Source: Frigoribacterium sp. Leaf263 (lineage in GTDB: Bacteria; Actinomycetota; Actinomycetes; Actinomycetales; Microbacteriaceae). From it: DNA of 64,000 nucleotides. The stretch lies in contig NZ_LMMO01000003.1 of NCBI RefSeq assembly GCF_001422285.1, forward strand, positions 763-64,762. Direction: 5' to 3'. The first letter of the stretch is position 1, and each line of letters begins with the position of its first letter. The position numbers and the translations under genes were made by a program. The notes under the pieces were generated by a model. The model was not told the DNA's origin. It ran no database searches and saw nothing but the letters and a program-made list of their open reading frames with translations. This document shows positions 15,789 through 24,939 of the stretch, piece by piece.

Positions 15789-16988
15789 ATGATCGTCTCC
15801 CCCCGTCATCTCATCGCCCGGCCGCTCATCGGCTGGTGGCTCTCGACGAGCGCCGCATCGTGGCGTCGCCACGACATGCCCGCCGACTCCCCGCACGTCA
15901 ACGCACGAGGAGCCGACCCCGACCGCGTCCTCCTCGCGGGGGATGGAGCGGCGACCGGCCGCGCCGTGCTCACCCACGACCTCGGGCTGCCCGCATCCCT
16001 CGCGCGGGCGCTCACCGGGCGCACGGGTCGGGCGACCGACGTCGACGCCGTCGTCACGGGCGACATGACCGCGCACAGCTGTCTGTCCGCTCTGGCCGAC
16101 GTCGATCTCGAGCGCTTCGACGTCGTCGTCCTGATGGTCGGCGCGAACGAGGCCCTCGCCCTGACACCGGTCCCGGCGTGGGAGGAGGCCCTGGGCGCCC
16201 TGCTCGACGACGTCGCCGGGCGGTCGCCGGCGGCCACGCGCATCCTCGTCCTCCCGATCGCCTCCTTCGGGGCCGTGCCGGGATTCCCGCGATCACTGGC
16301 GCGCGTGGTGGATCGGCACGTCCGGACGATGAACGAGGCGACGTCGGCGCTCGTGGCGCGCCTCCCCGGGGTCGAGGTCGTCCCCGTCGACGCGTCGGCA
16401 GCCTCAGAGCCCGAGGGGTCCTCCGCGTACCGCCGCTGGGCCGAGGCGATCGCGGTGCGCGTCAGCGCCTCCCTCGATCCGGCCCGGGCGGCTGCGCGCA
16501 GCACGGAGGAGGACGACGAGCGGAGGCGTCAGGAGGCGCTCCTCGCCCTCGCCGATCGCCGCCCCGTCACGGAGGAGGACGCCGGGCTCGACGCCCTCGC
16601 CGAGAGGGCCCGGCAGGCGTTCGGCACGTCGATCGCCGCGGTGACGCTCGTCGAGAGCGACGTTCAGGTCATGCGCGCGGCTCGGGGCATCGACCCGGTG
16701 GTCCTGCCCCGGGACGAGGCGTTCTGCGACCTCACGATCCGGCGCGCCTCGCACTTCGTCGTCGAGGACGCGAGTCTCGACTCCCGATACGCCGACTACT
16801 CGATCGTGGCCGGCGATCCGGGCGTCCGATTCTATGCGGGATACCCGATCGAGTCGCCGGACGGACACCGCGTGGGGGCGCTGTGCATCATGGACACCGA
16901 GCCGCGGAGGTTCACACCCCACGACGCCGCGCTGCTCCGCAGCATGGCCGAGGGGGTCCAGGCGCACCTCTGGCGCGACCGGGACTGA
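15789..16988 (+). CDS. SGNH-like domain fused to a GAF domain
   Basis: A 399-aa two-domain cytoplasmic protein. Residues about 40-235 follow the SGNH/GDSL hydrolase fold: block I VLLAGDGAATG, block III VLMVGANEAL and a C-terminal RRWAEAIA helix. The nucleophile Ser of GDSxxxG is replaced (GDGAATG) and the DxxH of block V is missing before SSAYRRWAE, so it may be an inactive, sensory relative. Residues about 240-399 form a GAF domain (FGTSIAAVTLVESDVQVM, CDLTIRRASHFVVEDAS, FYAGYPIESPDGHRVGALC). ATG 15789 after GAGG is preferred to an in-frame extension beginning at 15600. Ligand and output are unknown. Confidence 0.8.
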   Translation: MIVSPRHLIARPLIGWWLSTSAASWRRHDMPADSPHVNARGADPDRVLLAGDGAATGRAVLTHDLGLPASLARALTGRTGRATDVDAVVTGDMTAHSCLSALADVDLERFDVVVLMVGANEALALTPVPAWEEALGALLDDVAGRSPAATRILVLPIASFGAVPGFPRSLARVVDRHVRTMNEATSALVARLPGVEVVPVDASAASEPEGSSAYRRWAEAIAVRVSASLDPARAAARSTEEDDERRRQEALLALADRRPVTEEDAGLDALAERARQAFGTSIAAVTLVESDVQVMRAARGIDPVVLPRDEAFCDLTIRRASHFVVEDASLDSRYADYSIVAGDPGVRFYAGYPIESPDGHRVGALCIMDTEPRRFTPHDAALLRSMAEGVQAHLWRDRD

Positions 16989-17126
16989 CCGGTCGCGGCG
17001 TGCGCCGGCGCGGTCGGACGGGTACCGCCTCGCCCCGGGACGACGACGCGGCACCGTGCTCCCGCACCCGCAGGGGTGGCGAGGCGCACGATGCCGCTCG
17101 TCGTCAGACGTCGATCTGGGGCGGTG

Positions 17127-17264
17127 TCAGCGCTTCTTCACGTTCGACACGGCGTCCTCGGAGTGGCTGACGCCCTCCCGCTTGTCCTTCTTGTCGGCGC
17201 GCTTCTCCTTGAGTGAGCGGACCGCCGTCTTGGCTGTTCCCTTTTTCGCTGATTTCTCTGCCAT
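17127..17264 (-). CDS. 45-aa lysine-rich small protein
   Basis: A short gene with a strong GGAGG site 7 nt before its ATG at 17264 and a TAGGCT -10 element about 45 nt upstream (17309-17314 region). The peptide starts MAEKSAKKGTAKTAVRSLKE, continues through KRADKKDKREG and ends NVKKR. It is about one third Lys/Arg with no hydrophobic segment. Small, very basic proteins of this kind are found across actinobacteria and may bind nucleic acid. No function is established here. Confidence 0.75.
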   Translation of the reverse strand: MAEKSAKKGTAKTAVRSLKEKRADKKDKREGVSHSEDAVSNVKKR

Positions 17265-17455
17265 GGTGGTGCCTCCGTACCTGGACCTCGATGGTCCGGT
17301 CGCTGGAGCCTAGGCGCAACGGGCCCCGCCGCACGCCCCCGCAGGCGGGTTGGCAGCTTCGGGCCCGGCCGTGTCGGTGCCGGACGCTACCGTGGTCCCC
17401 GCGCATCCGCCTCCGACCCGCGCGCCCCGCCCGCCCCGAGACCCAGGTGACCGAC

Positions 17456-18838
17456 ATGAGCGACGACCTCGCCGACCGCCCCCCGACTCCGCCCTCACCG
17501 GCCGCGACGCCCTCCCGCAGCGACCGTCTCGACGACCTCCCCTTCACGTCGAAGCACCGCCGCCTCCTCGTCGGCTCGGGCGTCGGCTGGGCCCTCGACG
17601 CCCTCGACGTCGGTCTGCTGTCGTTCGTCATCGCCCAGCTCGCGGTGGTGTGGCGCGATCAGGCCGGTCAGCTGGCCTGGGTCGCCTCCGCCGGCTTCGC
17701 GGGGATGGCGATCGGAGCCGCGGTCGGCGGTTCGCTGGCCGATCGGCTCGGCCGCAAGACCGTCTTCGCGCTGACCCTGCTGCTCTACGGGCTGGCGACC
17801 GGCCTCTCGGCCCTCTCGTGGTCGGTCGGCGTCCTGCTGGTGCTCCGGTTCGTCGTCGGGCTGGGTCTCGGGTCGGAGCTCCCCGTCGCCTCGACGCTCG
17901 TCAGCGAGTTCTCGCCGCGCCGCATCCGCGGTCGCGTCGTCGTGCTGCTCGAGGCGTTCTGGGCCGTCGGCTCGATCGGGGCCGCCCTCGTGGGCTTCCT
18001 GGTCATCCCGACCAGCGACGACGGCTGGCGCTGGGCTCTGCTGATCGGGGCGGCGCCCGCCCTCTACGCCGTGTTCGTCCGCCTCCGCATGCCCGAGTCG
18101 GTGCGCTACCTCGAATCGCGGGGGCGTCACGCCGAGGCCGAGCGCACGGTCCGCGACTTCGAGGAGGCCGCGGGCGTGGCCGCCCCGGCGACGATGCCAT
18201 CGGAGGAGGCGCGGGTCGTCGCCTCATCGCCCCGCACCTCGGTCGCCGAGCTCTTCGGCGCCGGGATGGCGCGCCGTACGGTGCCGATCTGGATTGTCTG
18301 GTTCATGACCAACTTCTCGTACTACGGCGCCTTCGTCTGGCTGCCGACGCTGCTCGTGGCGCAGGGATTCCCGCTCGTGCGCTCGTTCGAGTACGTCCTC
18401 ATCATCACCCTGGCGCAGCTGCCCGGCTACGCGGCCTCGGCCTGGTTGATCGAGAGATGGGGGCGTCGGGGCACGCTGGCGTCGTTCCTGCTCGGCTCGG
18501 CGATCGCGGCCGGGTTCTTCGGCTTCGGCGCGGTCAGCGGCAGCGTGACGCAGATCCTGGTGTCCGGGATGCTCCTGTCGTTCTTCAACCTCGGCGCGTG
18601 GGGCGCCCTCTACGCCGTGACCCCCGAGCTCTACCCGACCGCCCTGCGCGGCACCGGGGCCGGGTGGGCCGCCGGCGTCGGCCGCCTCGCCTCGATCGCA
18701 GCGCCGCTCTCGGTGCCGCCCGTGCTGGCCCTCGGCGGTCCGCCGACCCTGTTCGTGGTCTTCGGCGCCGTGTTCGTGATCGGGGCCGTCGCCGCGACCC
18801 GGCTCCCCGAGCTGCGCGGCACGAGGCTCGCCCGATGA
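17456..18838 (+). CDS. MFS transporter, metabolite:proton symporter type
   Basis: A 460-aa twelve-helix carrier of the sugar-porter/SV2-like branch. Motif A is GGSLADRLGRKTVF between helices 2 and 3. The family-typical LGLGSELPVASTLVSEFSP and RIRGRVVVLLEAFWAVG follow in the first half, and LYAVTPELYPTALRGTG in the second. This branch carries aromatic acids, niacin or sugars. The substrate cannot be fixed. The ATG at 17456 follows CAGGTGACCGAC. The stop codon overlaps the start of the nuclease gene (ATGA), so the two are co-transcribed. Confidence 0.9.
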   Translation: MSDDLADRPPTPPSPAATPSRSDRLDDLPFTSKHRRLLVGSGVGWALDALDVGLLSFVIAQLAVVWRDQAGQLAWVASAGFAGMAIGAAVGGSLADRLGRKTVFALTLLLYGLATGLSALSWSVGVLLVLRFVVGLGLGSELPVASTLVSEFSPRRIRGRVVVLLEAFWAVGSIGAALVGFLVIPTSDDGWRWALLIGAAPALYAVFVRLRMPESVRYLESRGRHAEAERTVRDFEEAAGVAAPATMPSEEARVVASSPRTSVAELFGAGMARRTVPIWIVWFMTNFSYYGAFVWLPTLLVAQGFPLVRSFEYVLIITLAQLPGYAASAWLIERWGRRGTLASFLLGSAIAAGFFGFGAVSGSVTQILVSGMLLSFFNLGAWGALYAVTPELYPTALRGTGAGWAAGVGRLASIAAPLSVPPVLALGGPPTLFVVFGAVFVIGAVAATRLPELRGTRLAR

Positions 18839-19431
18839 GCCCGCGCAGGCGTCGCCGACCCCTGACCCGTCGTCGCGCCGTCGGGCTGGCCGTCGTGCTG
18901 CTGGCCGGGGTCGTCCTCGTGGCGTTCCCGCGCCTCCTCGACGGGGGCGCCGGCGGGGGATCGGGCGATGGCCCCGGCGGGGGAGCCGTGCCGACGAGCG
19001 TCCCGACCGAGGCGGCCGAGGCCGTGGTCGAGCGGGTCGTCGACGGCGACACCGTGGTGGTCCGCGTGCAGGGCGAGCGGGAGCGCATCCGGCTGATCGG
19101 GGTGGACACCCCCGAGACGGTGAAGCCCGACGCGCCCGTCGACTGCTTCGGACCCGAGGCGAGCGACGAGACCACCGGTCTGCTGCCCGGGGGGTCGACG
19201 GTCTGGCTCGAGTCCGACGCCTCGCAGGGCGACGCCGACCGCTACGACCGGCTGCTGCGCTACGTGTGGGCTCCCGACGGCACGATGCTCAACGAGCATC
19301 TGATCGCCGACGGCTTCGGTCGCGAGGACACCTACGACGACCCCTACCGCTACCGCTACCGCGACCGGTTCGTGGCGGCCGAGGCCGAGGCCGAGCGCGC
19401 CGACCTCGGCCTCTGGGGCGCCTGCCGATAG
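18835..19431 (+). CDS. Exported thermonuclease-like (SNase) protein
   Basis: A 198-aa protein with an N-terminal membrane anchor or signal segment (AVGLAVVLLAGVVLVAF), a Gly-rich linker, and a staphylococcal-nuclease domain from about residue 62: VVERVVDGDTVVVRVQG, IRLIGVDTPETVKP with the catalytic Arg and Asp, then DRYDRLLRYVW and a helix starting MLNEHLIADGFG. It should cut DNA and RNA outside the membrane with Ca2+. It overlaps the MFS gene by 4 nt. The physiological link between the two is unclear. Confidence 0.9.
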   Translation: MSPRRRRRPLTRRRAVGLAVVLLAGVVLVAFPRLLDGGAGGGSGDGPGGGAVPTSVPTEAAEAVVERVVDGDTVVVRVQGERERIRLIGVDTPETVKPDAPVDCFGPEASDETTGLLPGGSTVWLESDASQGDADRYDRLLRYVWAPDGTMLNEHLIADGFGREDTYDDPYRYRYRDRFVAAEAEAERADLGLWGACR

Positions 19432-19464
19432 GGCCCGCGGCGGGTCGCCGTGCCCTCGGTGGGG

Positions 19465-21624
19465 TCAGCGCGGACCGGCCACGGTCGACGCGGGCGAGCC
19501 GGCGCCGGACGTCGTCGCCCTGCGGAGGCCGGGCCACCAGAACCGGTCGCCGAGCACGAACACCAGGGCCGGGACGAGCACCGTCCGCACCACGAGGGTG
19601 TCGAGCAGCACGCCGATGCAGACGATCACGCCGACCTGGGTCAGCGCCACCACGGGCAGCACTCCGAGCACGGCGAACACCGCCGCGAGCAGGATCCCGG
19701 CACTCGTGATGACGGCCCCGGTCGACGCGAGCGCCCGGATCATGCCCTCGCGGGTGCCGTGGACCAGAGCCTCCTCGCGGGCCCGGGTGGTGAGGAAGAT
19801 GTTGTAGTCGACTCCCAGGGCCACCAGGAACAGGAACGCGTAGAGCGTCACCGCCGTGTCGAGCGCGGGGAACCCGAGCACGTTCTGGAACAGCCACGTC
19901 GACGCCCCGAGGCTGGCGAAGAACGTCGCCAGCACCGACGCGATGAGCAGGACCGGAGCGACGAGCGAGCGCAGCAGCACCGCGAGGATGGCGAAGACGA
20001 TCGCGAGGATGATCGGCGCGATGAGGTCGATGTCGGCCTGCGCGGCGGTCTTCGTGTCGTAGGCCGTCGCGTCGCTTCCGCCGACCAGCGCCTCCGCCGT
20101 CTCGCCGCCGTCCTCGGCGTACGCGGTGCGCAGGCGCTCGATCGTGGCGAAGGCGGCGTCGCTCTCCGGCTCGGCGGTCAGCTGCAGGTCGACGCGGGTG
20201 AGTCCGCCCGACGTCTCGGCGGCCGTCGCCGTGTCGACCCCGTCCGTCCCGGCCGCGATCGCGGTCGCCCGGTCGCTCGCGGCCGACGGCACGAGCACGG
20301 TCGTCCGACTCGTCAGACCGGCCGAGAACGAGTCGTCGACGATCTTCTGCGCGGTGACCGACTCGGGGTCGCCGAGCAGCTGATCGGTCTGCGAGAGTCC
20401 GACGGTGTATCCGCTCAGCCCCAGGCAGAGCACCGCGATGCCGGCGACGGCCGACACCGCCACGACGGCCGGACGGCGCGAGACGCCCCGACCGAGACGG
20501 TCCCAGAACCCGCGTCGGGGGGCCGTGCGGCGGGTGACGCCTCCTGCGCTCTCGGCGGCGTCGCGCGAGACGTCGGCCGGGTCGACCGGGCCCACCGAGG
20601 AGGCGCGGGGCACGAAGGGCCAGAAGAGCCCGCGACCGCAGACCACGAGGGCCGCCGGCAGCGCCACCAGCGCGAAGACGATGGCGATGACGACTCCGAC
20701 GGCGCAGGCGAAGCCCAGCGCCCGGTTGCCCGAGAGCGAGGCGAGCAGCAGGGTGAGGAGGCTCAGCGCGACGGTGCCGCCGCTGGCCGCGATGGCCGGG
20801 CCCGCGCTCGTGACCGCGGTGCGCATGGCACGGTGCCGATCGGGCTCGCGCAGCAGCTCCTCGCGATAGCGGGCCACGAGCAGCAGCGCGTAGTTCGTGC
20901 CGGCGCCGAAGACCAGGACGGAGAGGATCCCCGAGATCGACGCATCGATGGTGATGCCGAGCGGCGCGGCCAGAGCGGCGGCGACGCGCCCGGCGAGGGC
21001 GTCGGCGGTTCCGACGACGGCGAGCGGGACGATCCAGAGGACGGGGCTCCGGTACGTGACGATGAGCAGCACGGCGACCACGATCACGGTGACGAGGAGC
21101 AGTCGGAAGTCGGCGCCGGCGAACGCGTTCGCGATGTCGTCCTGGAACCCGATCGGGCCCGTCAGAGAGGCCTCCAGACCCTTCGGCAGATCGGCCCCCG
21201 CGGCGTCGCGGAGGGACGTCGCGGTCGCCGCCACGTCGGCGTCGGCCTCGTCGGCGTCGAGGGGCACGGCCACGAGCGCGGCCGTCCCGTCGTCGCTGAT
21301 CTGCGGGCGCACGGCCTGCGGCGTCGTCGACAGGTCCGCGAGCGCGCCGGCGCGCTCGTCGATCGCGGCGAGGTCGTCCGCGTCGAGGGTGTCGCCGCCG
21401 TGGCTGAACACGAGGATCCCCACGGTCGTGTCGGCGCTCGGGAAGCGCTCGAGCAGGGCCGTCACCTCGGCCGACTGGCTCGAGGCCGGCACGCCGGAGG
21501 GGGGTGCGGCGTCGCCTTCGCTCGAGGGCAGGAAGGCGAAGAGGAGGGCGACGGCCACGGCGGTGGCCGCGAGCACGGCCCAGGCGGCACGGGGGCCGCT
21601 CACGAATCGGGCGAGGGTGCGCAC
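19465..21624 (-). CDS. MMPL family RND-type exporter
   Basis: A 719-aa membrane protein with two repeats of a single helix, a periplasmic-type domain and a five-helix bundle, as in the MmpL/RND superfamily. It opens with GPRAAWAVLAATAVAVALLF. The first bundle includes LLLVTVIVVAVLLIVTYRSP and the FGAGTNYALLLVARYREELL signature. The second has LGVDYNIFLTTRAREEAL with the conserved Asp-Tyr pair that relays protons. It exports lipids or drugs across the envelope. The start is GTG at 21624. It is divergent from a MarR regulator, and a perfect 17-bp palindrome lies just upstream of its start, so it is almost certainly MarR-repressed. Confidence 0.92.
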   Translation of the reverse strand: MRTLARFVSGPRAAWAVLAATAVAVALLFAFLPSSEGDAAPPSGVPASSQSAEVTALLERFPSADTTVGILVFSHGGDTLDADDLAAIDERAGALADLSTTPQAVRPQISDDGTAALVAVPLDADEADADVAATATSLRDAAGADLPKGLEASLTGPIGFQDDIANAFAGADFRLLLVTVIVVAVLLIVTYRSPVLWIVPLAVVGTADALAGRVAAALAAPLGITIDASISGILSVLVFGAGTNYALLLVARYREELLREPDRHRAMRTAVTSAGPAIAASGGTVALSLLTLLLASLSGNRALGFACAVGVVIAIVFALVALPAALVVCGRGLFWPFVPRASSVGPVDPADVSRDAAESAGGVTRRTAPRRGFWDRLGRGVSRRPAVVAVSAVAGIAVLCLGLSGYTVGLSQTDQLLGDPESVTAQKIVDDSFSAGLTSRTTVLVPSAASDRATAIAAGTDGVDTATAAETSGGLTRVDLQLTAEPESDAAFATIERLRTAYAEDGGETAEALVGGSDATAYDTKTAAQADIDLIAPIILAIVFAILAVLLRSLVAPVLLIASVLATFFASLGASTWLFQNVLGFPALDTAVTLYAFLFLVALGVDYNIFLTTRAREEALVHGTREGMIRALASTGAVITSAGILLAAVFAVLGVLPVVALTQVGVIVCIGVLLDTLVVRTVLVPALVFVLGDRFWWPGLRRATTSGAGSPASTVAGPR

Positions 21625-21646
21625 GGTGATCCTTCGTTCGGTGAAT

Positions 21647-21663
21647 GTCTTAGCTGCTAAGAC
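21647..21663. promoter_or_regulatory. Perfect MarR operator
   Basis: GTCTTAGC-T-GCTAAGAC, an 8-1-8 perfect palindrome, sits 23 nt upstream of the MMPL start and about 50 nt before the marR start. This is the expected target of the adjacent MarR protein for both divergent genes. Confidence 0.8.
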
Positions 21664-21713
21664 TATTGCCCATCCCCGGGTCGGTGCGCAAGAATCGAGG
21701 GGCAGGAGGCCCG

Positions 21714-22256
21714 ATGCCCGACCCGACCCACCCGACCGACCCGACCCCCCAGACCCGACCGATCGACTCGACCCGACCGACCGACTCGACCCGCTCGCCG
21801 CTCGCGGACGACATCGTCACGTCCATGCAGCGGCTGACCACCGAGTCGCAGAAGGTCGCGCAGGCGTTCGCGACGCAGCAGGGCCTCGGGCACATCGACC
21901 TCGAGGCTCTGCTGCACGTCATGCAGGCCGAGCGGGGCGGCGACCCCGTCACGGCCGGCCGCCTCGGCGAGCTGCTCGGCGTCACCTCGGGTGCGGCGAC
22001 CGGGGTCATCGATCGTCTGGAGCGGGTCGGCCACGTGCAGCGCAGTCGCGACGACGCCGACCGCCGCCGGGTCCTCGTCCGCTACTCCGACCGGGCCCGC
22101 GCCGTGGCCGGCGCCTTCTTCGGCCCCCTCGGCGTGATGAGCGACGAAGTCATGTCGGGATTCGACGAGGCGGAGCTCCGCACCGTCCGCCGATTCCTCG
22201 ACGGCATGTCGGCCGCGATGGCCGAGCGGGCGCGCGAGGTGGGGCGCTCCGCCTGA
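21714..22256 (+). CDS. MarR family regulator of the MMPL exporter
   Basis: A 180-aa regulator. After a low-complexity Pro/Thr/Asp N-terminus (DPTHPTDPTPQ and repeats of DSTRPTDSTRS, from near-repeated DNA), the MarR fold runs from about residue 30: a dimer helix (DIVTSMQRLTTESQKVAQAF), the recognition helix in VTSGAATGVIDRLERVGHV, and the wing RSRDDADRRRVLVRYSD. ATG 21714 follows AGGAGG by 4 nt. It is divergent from the exporter, with the palindrome at 21647 between them, so it probably represses both until it binds a ligand. Confidence 0.9.
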   Translation: MPDPTHPTDPTPQTRPIDSTRPTDSTRSPLADDIVTSMQRLTTESQKVAQAFATQQGLGHIDLEALLHVMQAERGGDPVTAGRLGELLGVTSGAATGVIDRLERVGHVQRSRDDADRRRVLVRYSDRARAVAGAFFGPLGVMSDEVMSGFDEAELRTVRRFLDGMSAAMAERAREVGRSA

Positions 22257-22321
22257 GCCGACCCGCGCCTCCTCGGCGGCAGCGGGTAACCTCGTGCGGG
22301 TACTCGGAAGGCAGGTGGCAC

Positions 22322-23749
22322 GTGACCGACCACGTCTCGGCGCTCGACCTCTTCTCGATCGGCATCGGCCCGTCGAGCTCGCACACCGTCGGACCCATGC
22401 GGGCCGCCCGGCAGTTCCTGCTGGCGGTCGAGGCCGACGGCCGACTCGCCGACGTCGCGAGGGTCGAGGCCGTCCTGTACGGCTCGCTCGCCGCCACCGG
22501 CGCGGGGCACGGCACTCCCTCGGCAGTCCTCGCGGGTCTCGCCGGGATGGAGCCGGAGTCGTGCGACCCCGACGTCGTCACCGGGATGCAGAGCTCGGTC
22601 GAGCACGGCGGCGGTCTGCGCCTTCTCGGGCGGCACCAGATCGCCTTCGCGCCGAACGACCTCCGCATGGCGCCGCTCACGCGCATGCCCCGGCACCCGA
22701 ACGCCCTGAGCGTCGAGGCCTTCGACCAGGCCGGTGCGACCATCGCGCGCGAGGTCTACTTCTCGGTCGGCGGCGGTTTCGTCGTGCGAGACGGCGACGA
22801 CGACGAGCACGCCGTCCCGACGGCCGAGGCGCCCTTCGCGTTCGTCGACGCCGACGACCTCCTGCGGCTGTGCGACGCCGAGGGGGCCACGATCGCCGAA
22901 CTCGCCTGGCGCAACGAGGTCGCCCTGCACGGAGCCGAGGGCGCCGCGGTCGGTCTGGCCTCGCGCTGGGCGGCCATGCAGGCGTGCGTCGACGTGGGCC
23001 TCGAGGCGACGGGCGTCCTGCCCGGCTGGATGAAGGTCCCGCGCCGCGCCCGCCAGTTCGCGACGATGCTGCGGCAGCACGAGCAGCGGGCGACCGGCTA
23101 CGCCCTCGGCGGCTCCGCGCTCGAGCAGGGCCGCGCCTCCTCGCTGCTCGTCTCGGACCTGCCCGCGCAGTGGTTGCAGGCCTACGCCATGGCCGTCAAC
23201 GAGGAGAACGCGGGCGGCGGCCGGGTCGTCACGGCTCCGACCAACGGCGCCGCGGGCATCATCCCGGCCGTCGGCTACTACGCGATGCGGTTCCACGGGG
23301 CGACGGTCGACGAGCTCGCCCGCACGTACCTGCTGACGGCGGCGGCGATCGGATCCCTCTACAAGCGCAACGCGTCGATCTCGGGTGCCGAGGCCGGCTG
23401 CCAGGGCGAGGTCGGGTCGGCCTCCTCGATGGCGGCCGGCGCGTTGACGGCCCTCCTGGGAGGCACGCCCCGGCAGGTCGAGAACGCCGCCGAGATCGCG
23501 ATGGAGCACCACCTCGGCCTCACCTGCGACCCGGTCGGCGGATTCGTCCAGGTGCCGTGCATCGAGCGGAACGCCATCGCGGCCGGCACGGCCGTCGCCG
23601 CCGCCCGGATGGCGCTGCTGGGCGACGGCAGCCACGTCGTCAGTCTCGACACCGTGATCGAGACCATGCGGCAGACCGGGCGCGACATGAAGGACAGCTA
23701 CAAGGAGACCAGCCGCGCCGGTCTCGCCGTCAACGTCATCGAGTGCTGA
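22322..23749 (+). CDS. sdaA: L-serine dehydratase, single-chain iron-sulfur type
   Basis: A 475-aa enzyme that deaminates L-serine to pyruvate and ammonia in the cytoplasm using a [4Fe-4S] cluster. The N-terminal (beta) domain begins with [20 protein letters not shown]. The catalytic (alpha) domain carries the cluster-ligand region: [12 protein letters not shown] near 358, [18 protein letters not shown] near 400-415, and [13 protein letters not shown]. The length fits the fused type II enzymes. The start is GTG 22322 after GGAAGGCAGGTGG, with a TAACCT -10 about 35 nt upstream. It is transcribed after marR but probably from its own promoter. Confidence 0.95.
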   Translation: MTDHVSALDLFSIGIGPSSSHTVGPMRAARQFLLAVEADGRLADVARVEAVLYGSLAATGAGHGTPSAVLAGLAGMEPESCDPDVVTGMQSSVEHGGGLRLLGRHQIAFAPNDLRMAPLTRMPRHPNALSVEAFDQAGATIAREVYFSVGGGFVVRDGDDDEHAVPTAEAPFAFVDADDLLRLCDAEGATIAELAWRNEVALHGAEGAAVGLASRWAAMQACVDVGLEATGVLPGWMKVPRRARQFATMLRQHEQRATGYALGGSALEQGRASSLLVSDLPAQWLQAYAMAVNEENAGGGRVVTAPTNGAAGIIPAVGYYAMRFHGATVDELARTYLLTAAAIGSLYKRNASISGAEAGCQGEVGSASSMAAGALTALLGGTPRQVENAAEIAMEHHLGLTCDPVGGFVQVPCIERNAIAAGTAVAAARMALLGDGSHVVSLDTVIETMRQTGRDMKDSYKETSRAGLAVNVIEC

Positions 23750-23796
23750 GGGGTGGCCGGCCCGGCGGCTCGGCCGGCGATGTCGGCGGCCGCCGT

Positions 23797-23802
23797 TAGC
23801 CT
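23797..23802 (+). promoter_or_regulatory. -10 element, leaderless promoter of the pentapeptide-repeat gene
   Basis: TAGCCT ends 6 nt before the ATG at 23809. Confidence 0.5.
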
Positions 23803-23808
23803 CGACGC

Positions 23809-24504
23809 ATGACCCCGCCTCGCCGACCCGCCACCCGCTCCGTCGCATCGGTCGAGCACGGCACGGACGCACCGCGACTCGACCCGGTCGACCCCCGGGG
23901 GCTCGTCGACCTCGGCACCGATCTGCTCGGGGCCCACGACTCCCGCGAGCTCGAGCGCTACATCGACGCCGACCTCACCGACCGCGACCTCGAGGGCACG
24001 TCGTTCAGCGACTGCGTGTTCGAGTCCCCGCGGCTCGGGGCGACCCGCCTGCGCGGCGCCCGGTTCGTCGAGTCGGTGCTCAGCGACTCGTTCGCCCCCG
24101 AGCTCGCGGCCGCCCGGAGCACCTGGCGCGACGTCCGCGTCGAGCGCCCCCGGTGGGGTTCGGCCGAACTGTTCGACGCCGATCTGCGGTCGGTCCGCCT
24201 CGTGGGCGGCAAGATCGATTACCTCAACCTGCGGGGCGCTCGGCTCACCGACGTCGTCATCGAGGGGTGCAGCATCGGCGAGCTCGACCTGAGCGGCGCG
24301 ACGACGCTGCGGGTGGCCCTGGTCGACTGCCGGGTGGGTGCGCTCGACGTGACCCGCGCCTCCCTGACCCACACCGATCTCCGCACCACCGACTTCTCGC
24401 GCATCGACGGTCTGGCGGGGCTCTCCGGCGCCACCATCGACGACCTCCAGCTGTCGCTGCTCGCCCCCGTCATGGCCGCCCATCTGGGGCTGGTCGTCGA
24501 CTGA
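23809..24504 (+). CDS. Pentapeptide-repeat protein
   Basis: A 231-aa protein whose residues about 55-215 fit a right-handed quadrilateral beta-helix built of A(D/N)LXX-like five-residue repeats: DLTDRDLEGTSFSDCVF, ATRLRGARFVESVLSD, LFDADLRSVRLVGGK, LNLRGARLTDVVIEG, LDLSGATTLRVALVD, LDVTRASLTHTDLRTTDF. Such helices mimic DNA and in Qnr/MfpA proteins protect gyrase from quinolones. The family is broad and a role in this case is not established. It appears to be transcribed from its own leaderless promoter. Confidence 0.88.
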   Translation: MTPPRRPATRSVASVEHGTDAPRLDPVDPRGLVDLGTDLLGAHDSRELERYIDADLTDRDLEGTSFSDCVFESPRLGATRLRGARFVESVLSDSFAPELAAARSTWRDVRVERPRWGSAELFDADLRSVRLVGGKIDYLNLRGARLTDVVIEGCSIGELDLSGATTLRVALVDCRVGALDVTRASLTHTDLRTTDFSRIDGLAGLSGATIDDLQLSLLAPVMAAHLGLVVD

Positions 24505-24592
24505 GGGCGTCGCCGTGCGACGCCGTGCTACGCCCACGTCGAACACCGGTGCTGCGCGGGGGTCGCCGGTGCTATCGTCGCAGCCAGAGCAA

Positions 24593-24726
24593 CGCGCTCC
24601 GGGGTCAGTGCAAATCTGAACCGGCGGTCACAGTCCGCGACCCGAGGCCTCTCGTCACCGAGGGGCCGAGGTTGAACCGGTGGAATCCCGGTACCGACGG
24701 TCATAGTCCGGATGAGAGGCAGCGCG
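24593..24726 (+). promoter_or_regulatory. FMN riboswitch (RFN element)
   Basis: All conserved RFN blocks are present: GGGGTCAGTGCAAATCTGAA after the P1 strand CGCGCT (24593-24598), ACCGGCGGT...AGTCCGCGACCC, GTTGAACCGGTGGAATCCCG, CGACGGT...AGTCCGGATGAGAG, and the closing P1 strand AGCGCG (24721-24726). FMN binding should switch off the riboflavin genes downstream. The following 80 bases contain GGCCCG/CGGGCC pairing that may form the expression platform before the GGAGG site at 24801. Confidence 0.95.
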
Positions 24727-24810
24727 GGCCCGACGACTCGTCCGCGAGCCGCGGGCCGAGGCGACCCCGCGTCGCGTCCCCGGAGAGCACCACGCCGACC
24801 GGAGGACGCC

Positions 24811-24939
24811 ATGACCCACCCCACCGCCACAGCCCGCACCGCGCGCGCTGCCGATCCCGCCGCCGCGTCGGCTGCCGCGGAGGCCTCGCCGTCGGCGGAT
24901 CGCGACGTCGTCGGGCGCACGCGCGGGGCGGTGGTCTGA
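24811..24939 (+). CDS. 42-aa ORF between the FMN riboswitch and ribE
   Basis: The ATG at 24811 follows an excellent GGAGG site by 5 nt, and the frame ends one base before the ribE start. The peptide is Ala/Thr/Arg-rich (MTHPTATARTARAADPAAAS... ending GRTRGAVV) and matches no riboflavin enzyme. Its site is the one most likely to be masked by the riboswitch, and ribE has no strong site of its own, so this ORF may couple riboswitch control to ribE translation. Alternatively it is a remnant of the ribD position. Confidence 0.55.
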   Translation: MTHPTATARTARAADPAAASAAAEASPSADRDVVGRTRGAVV

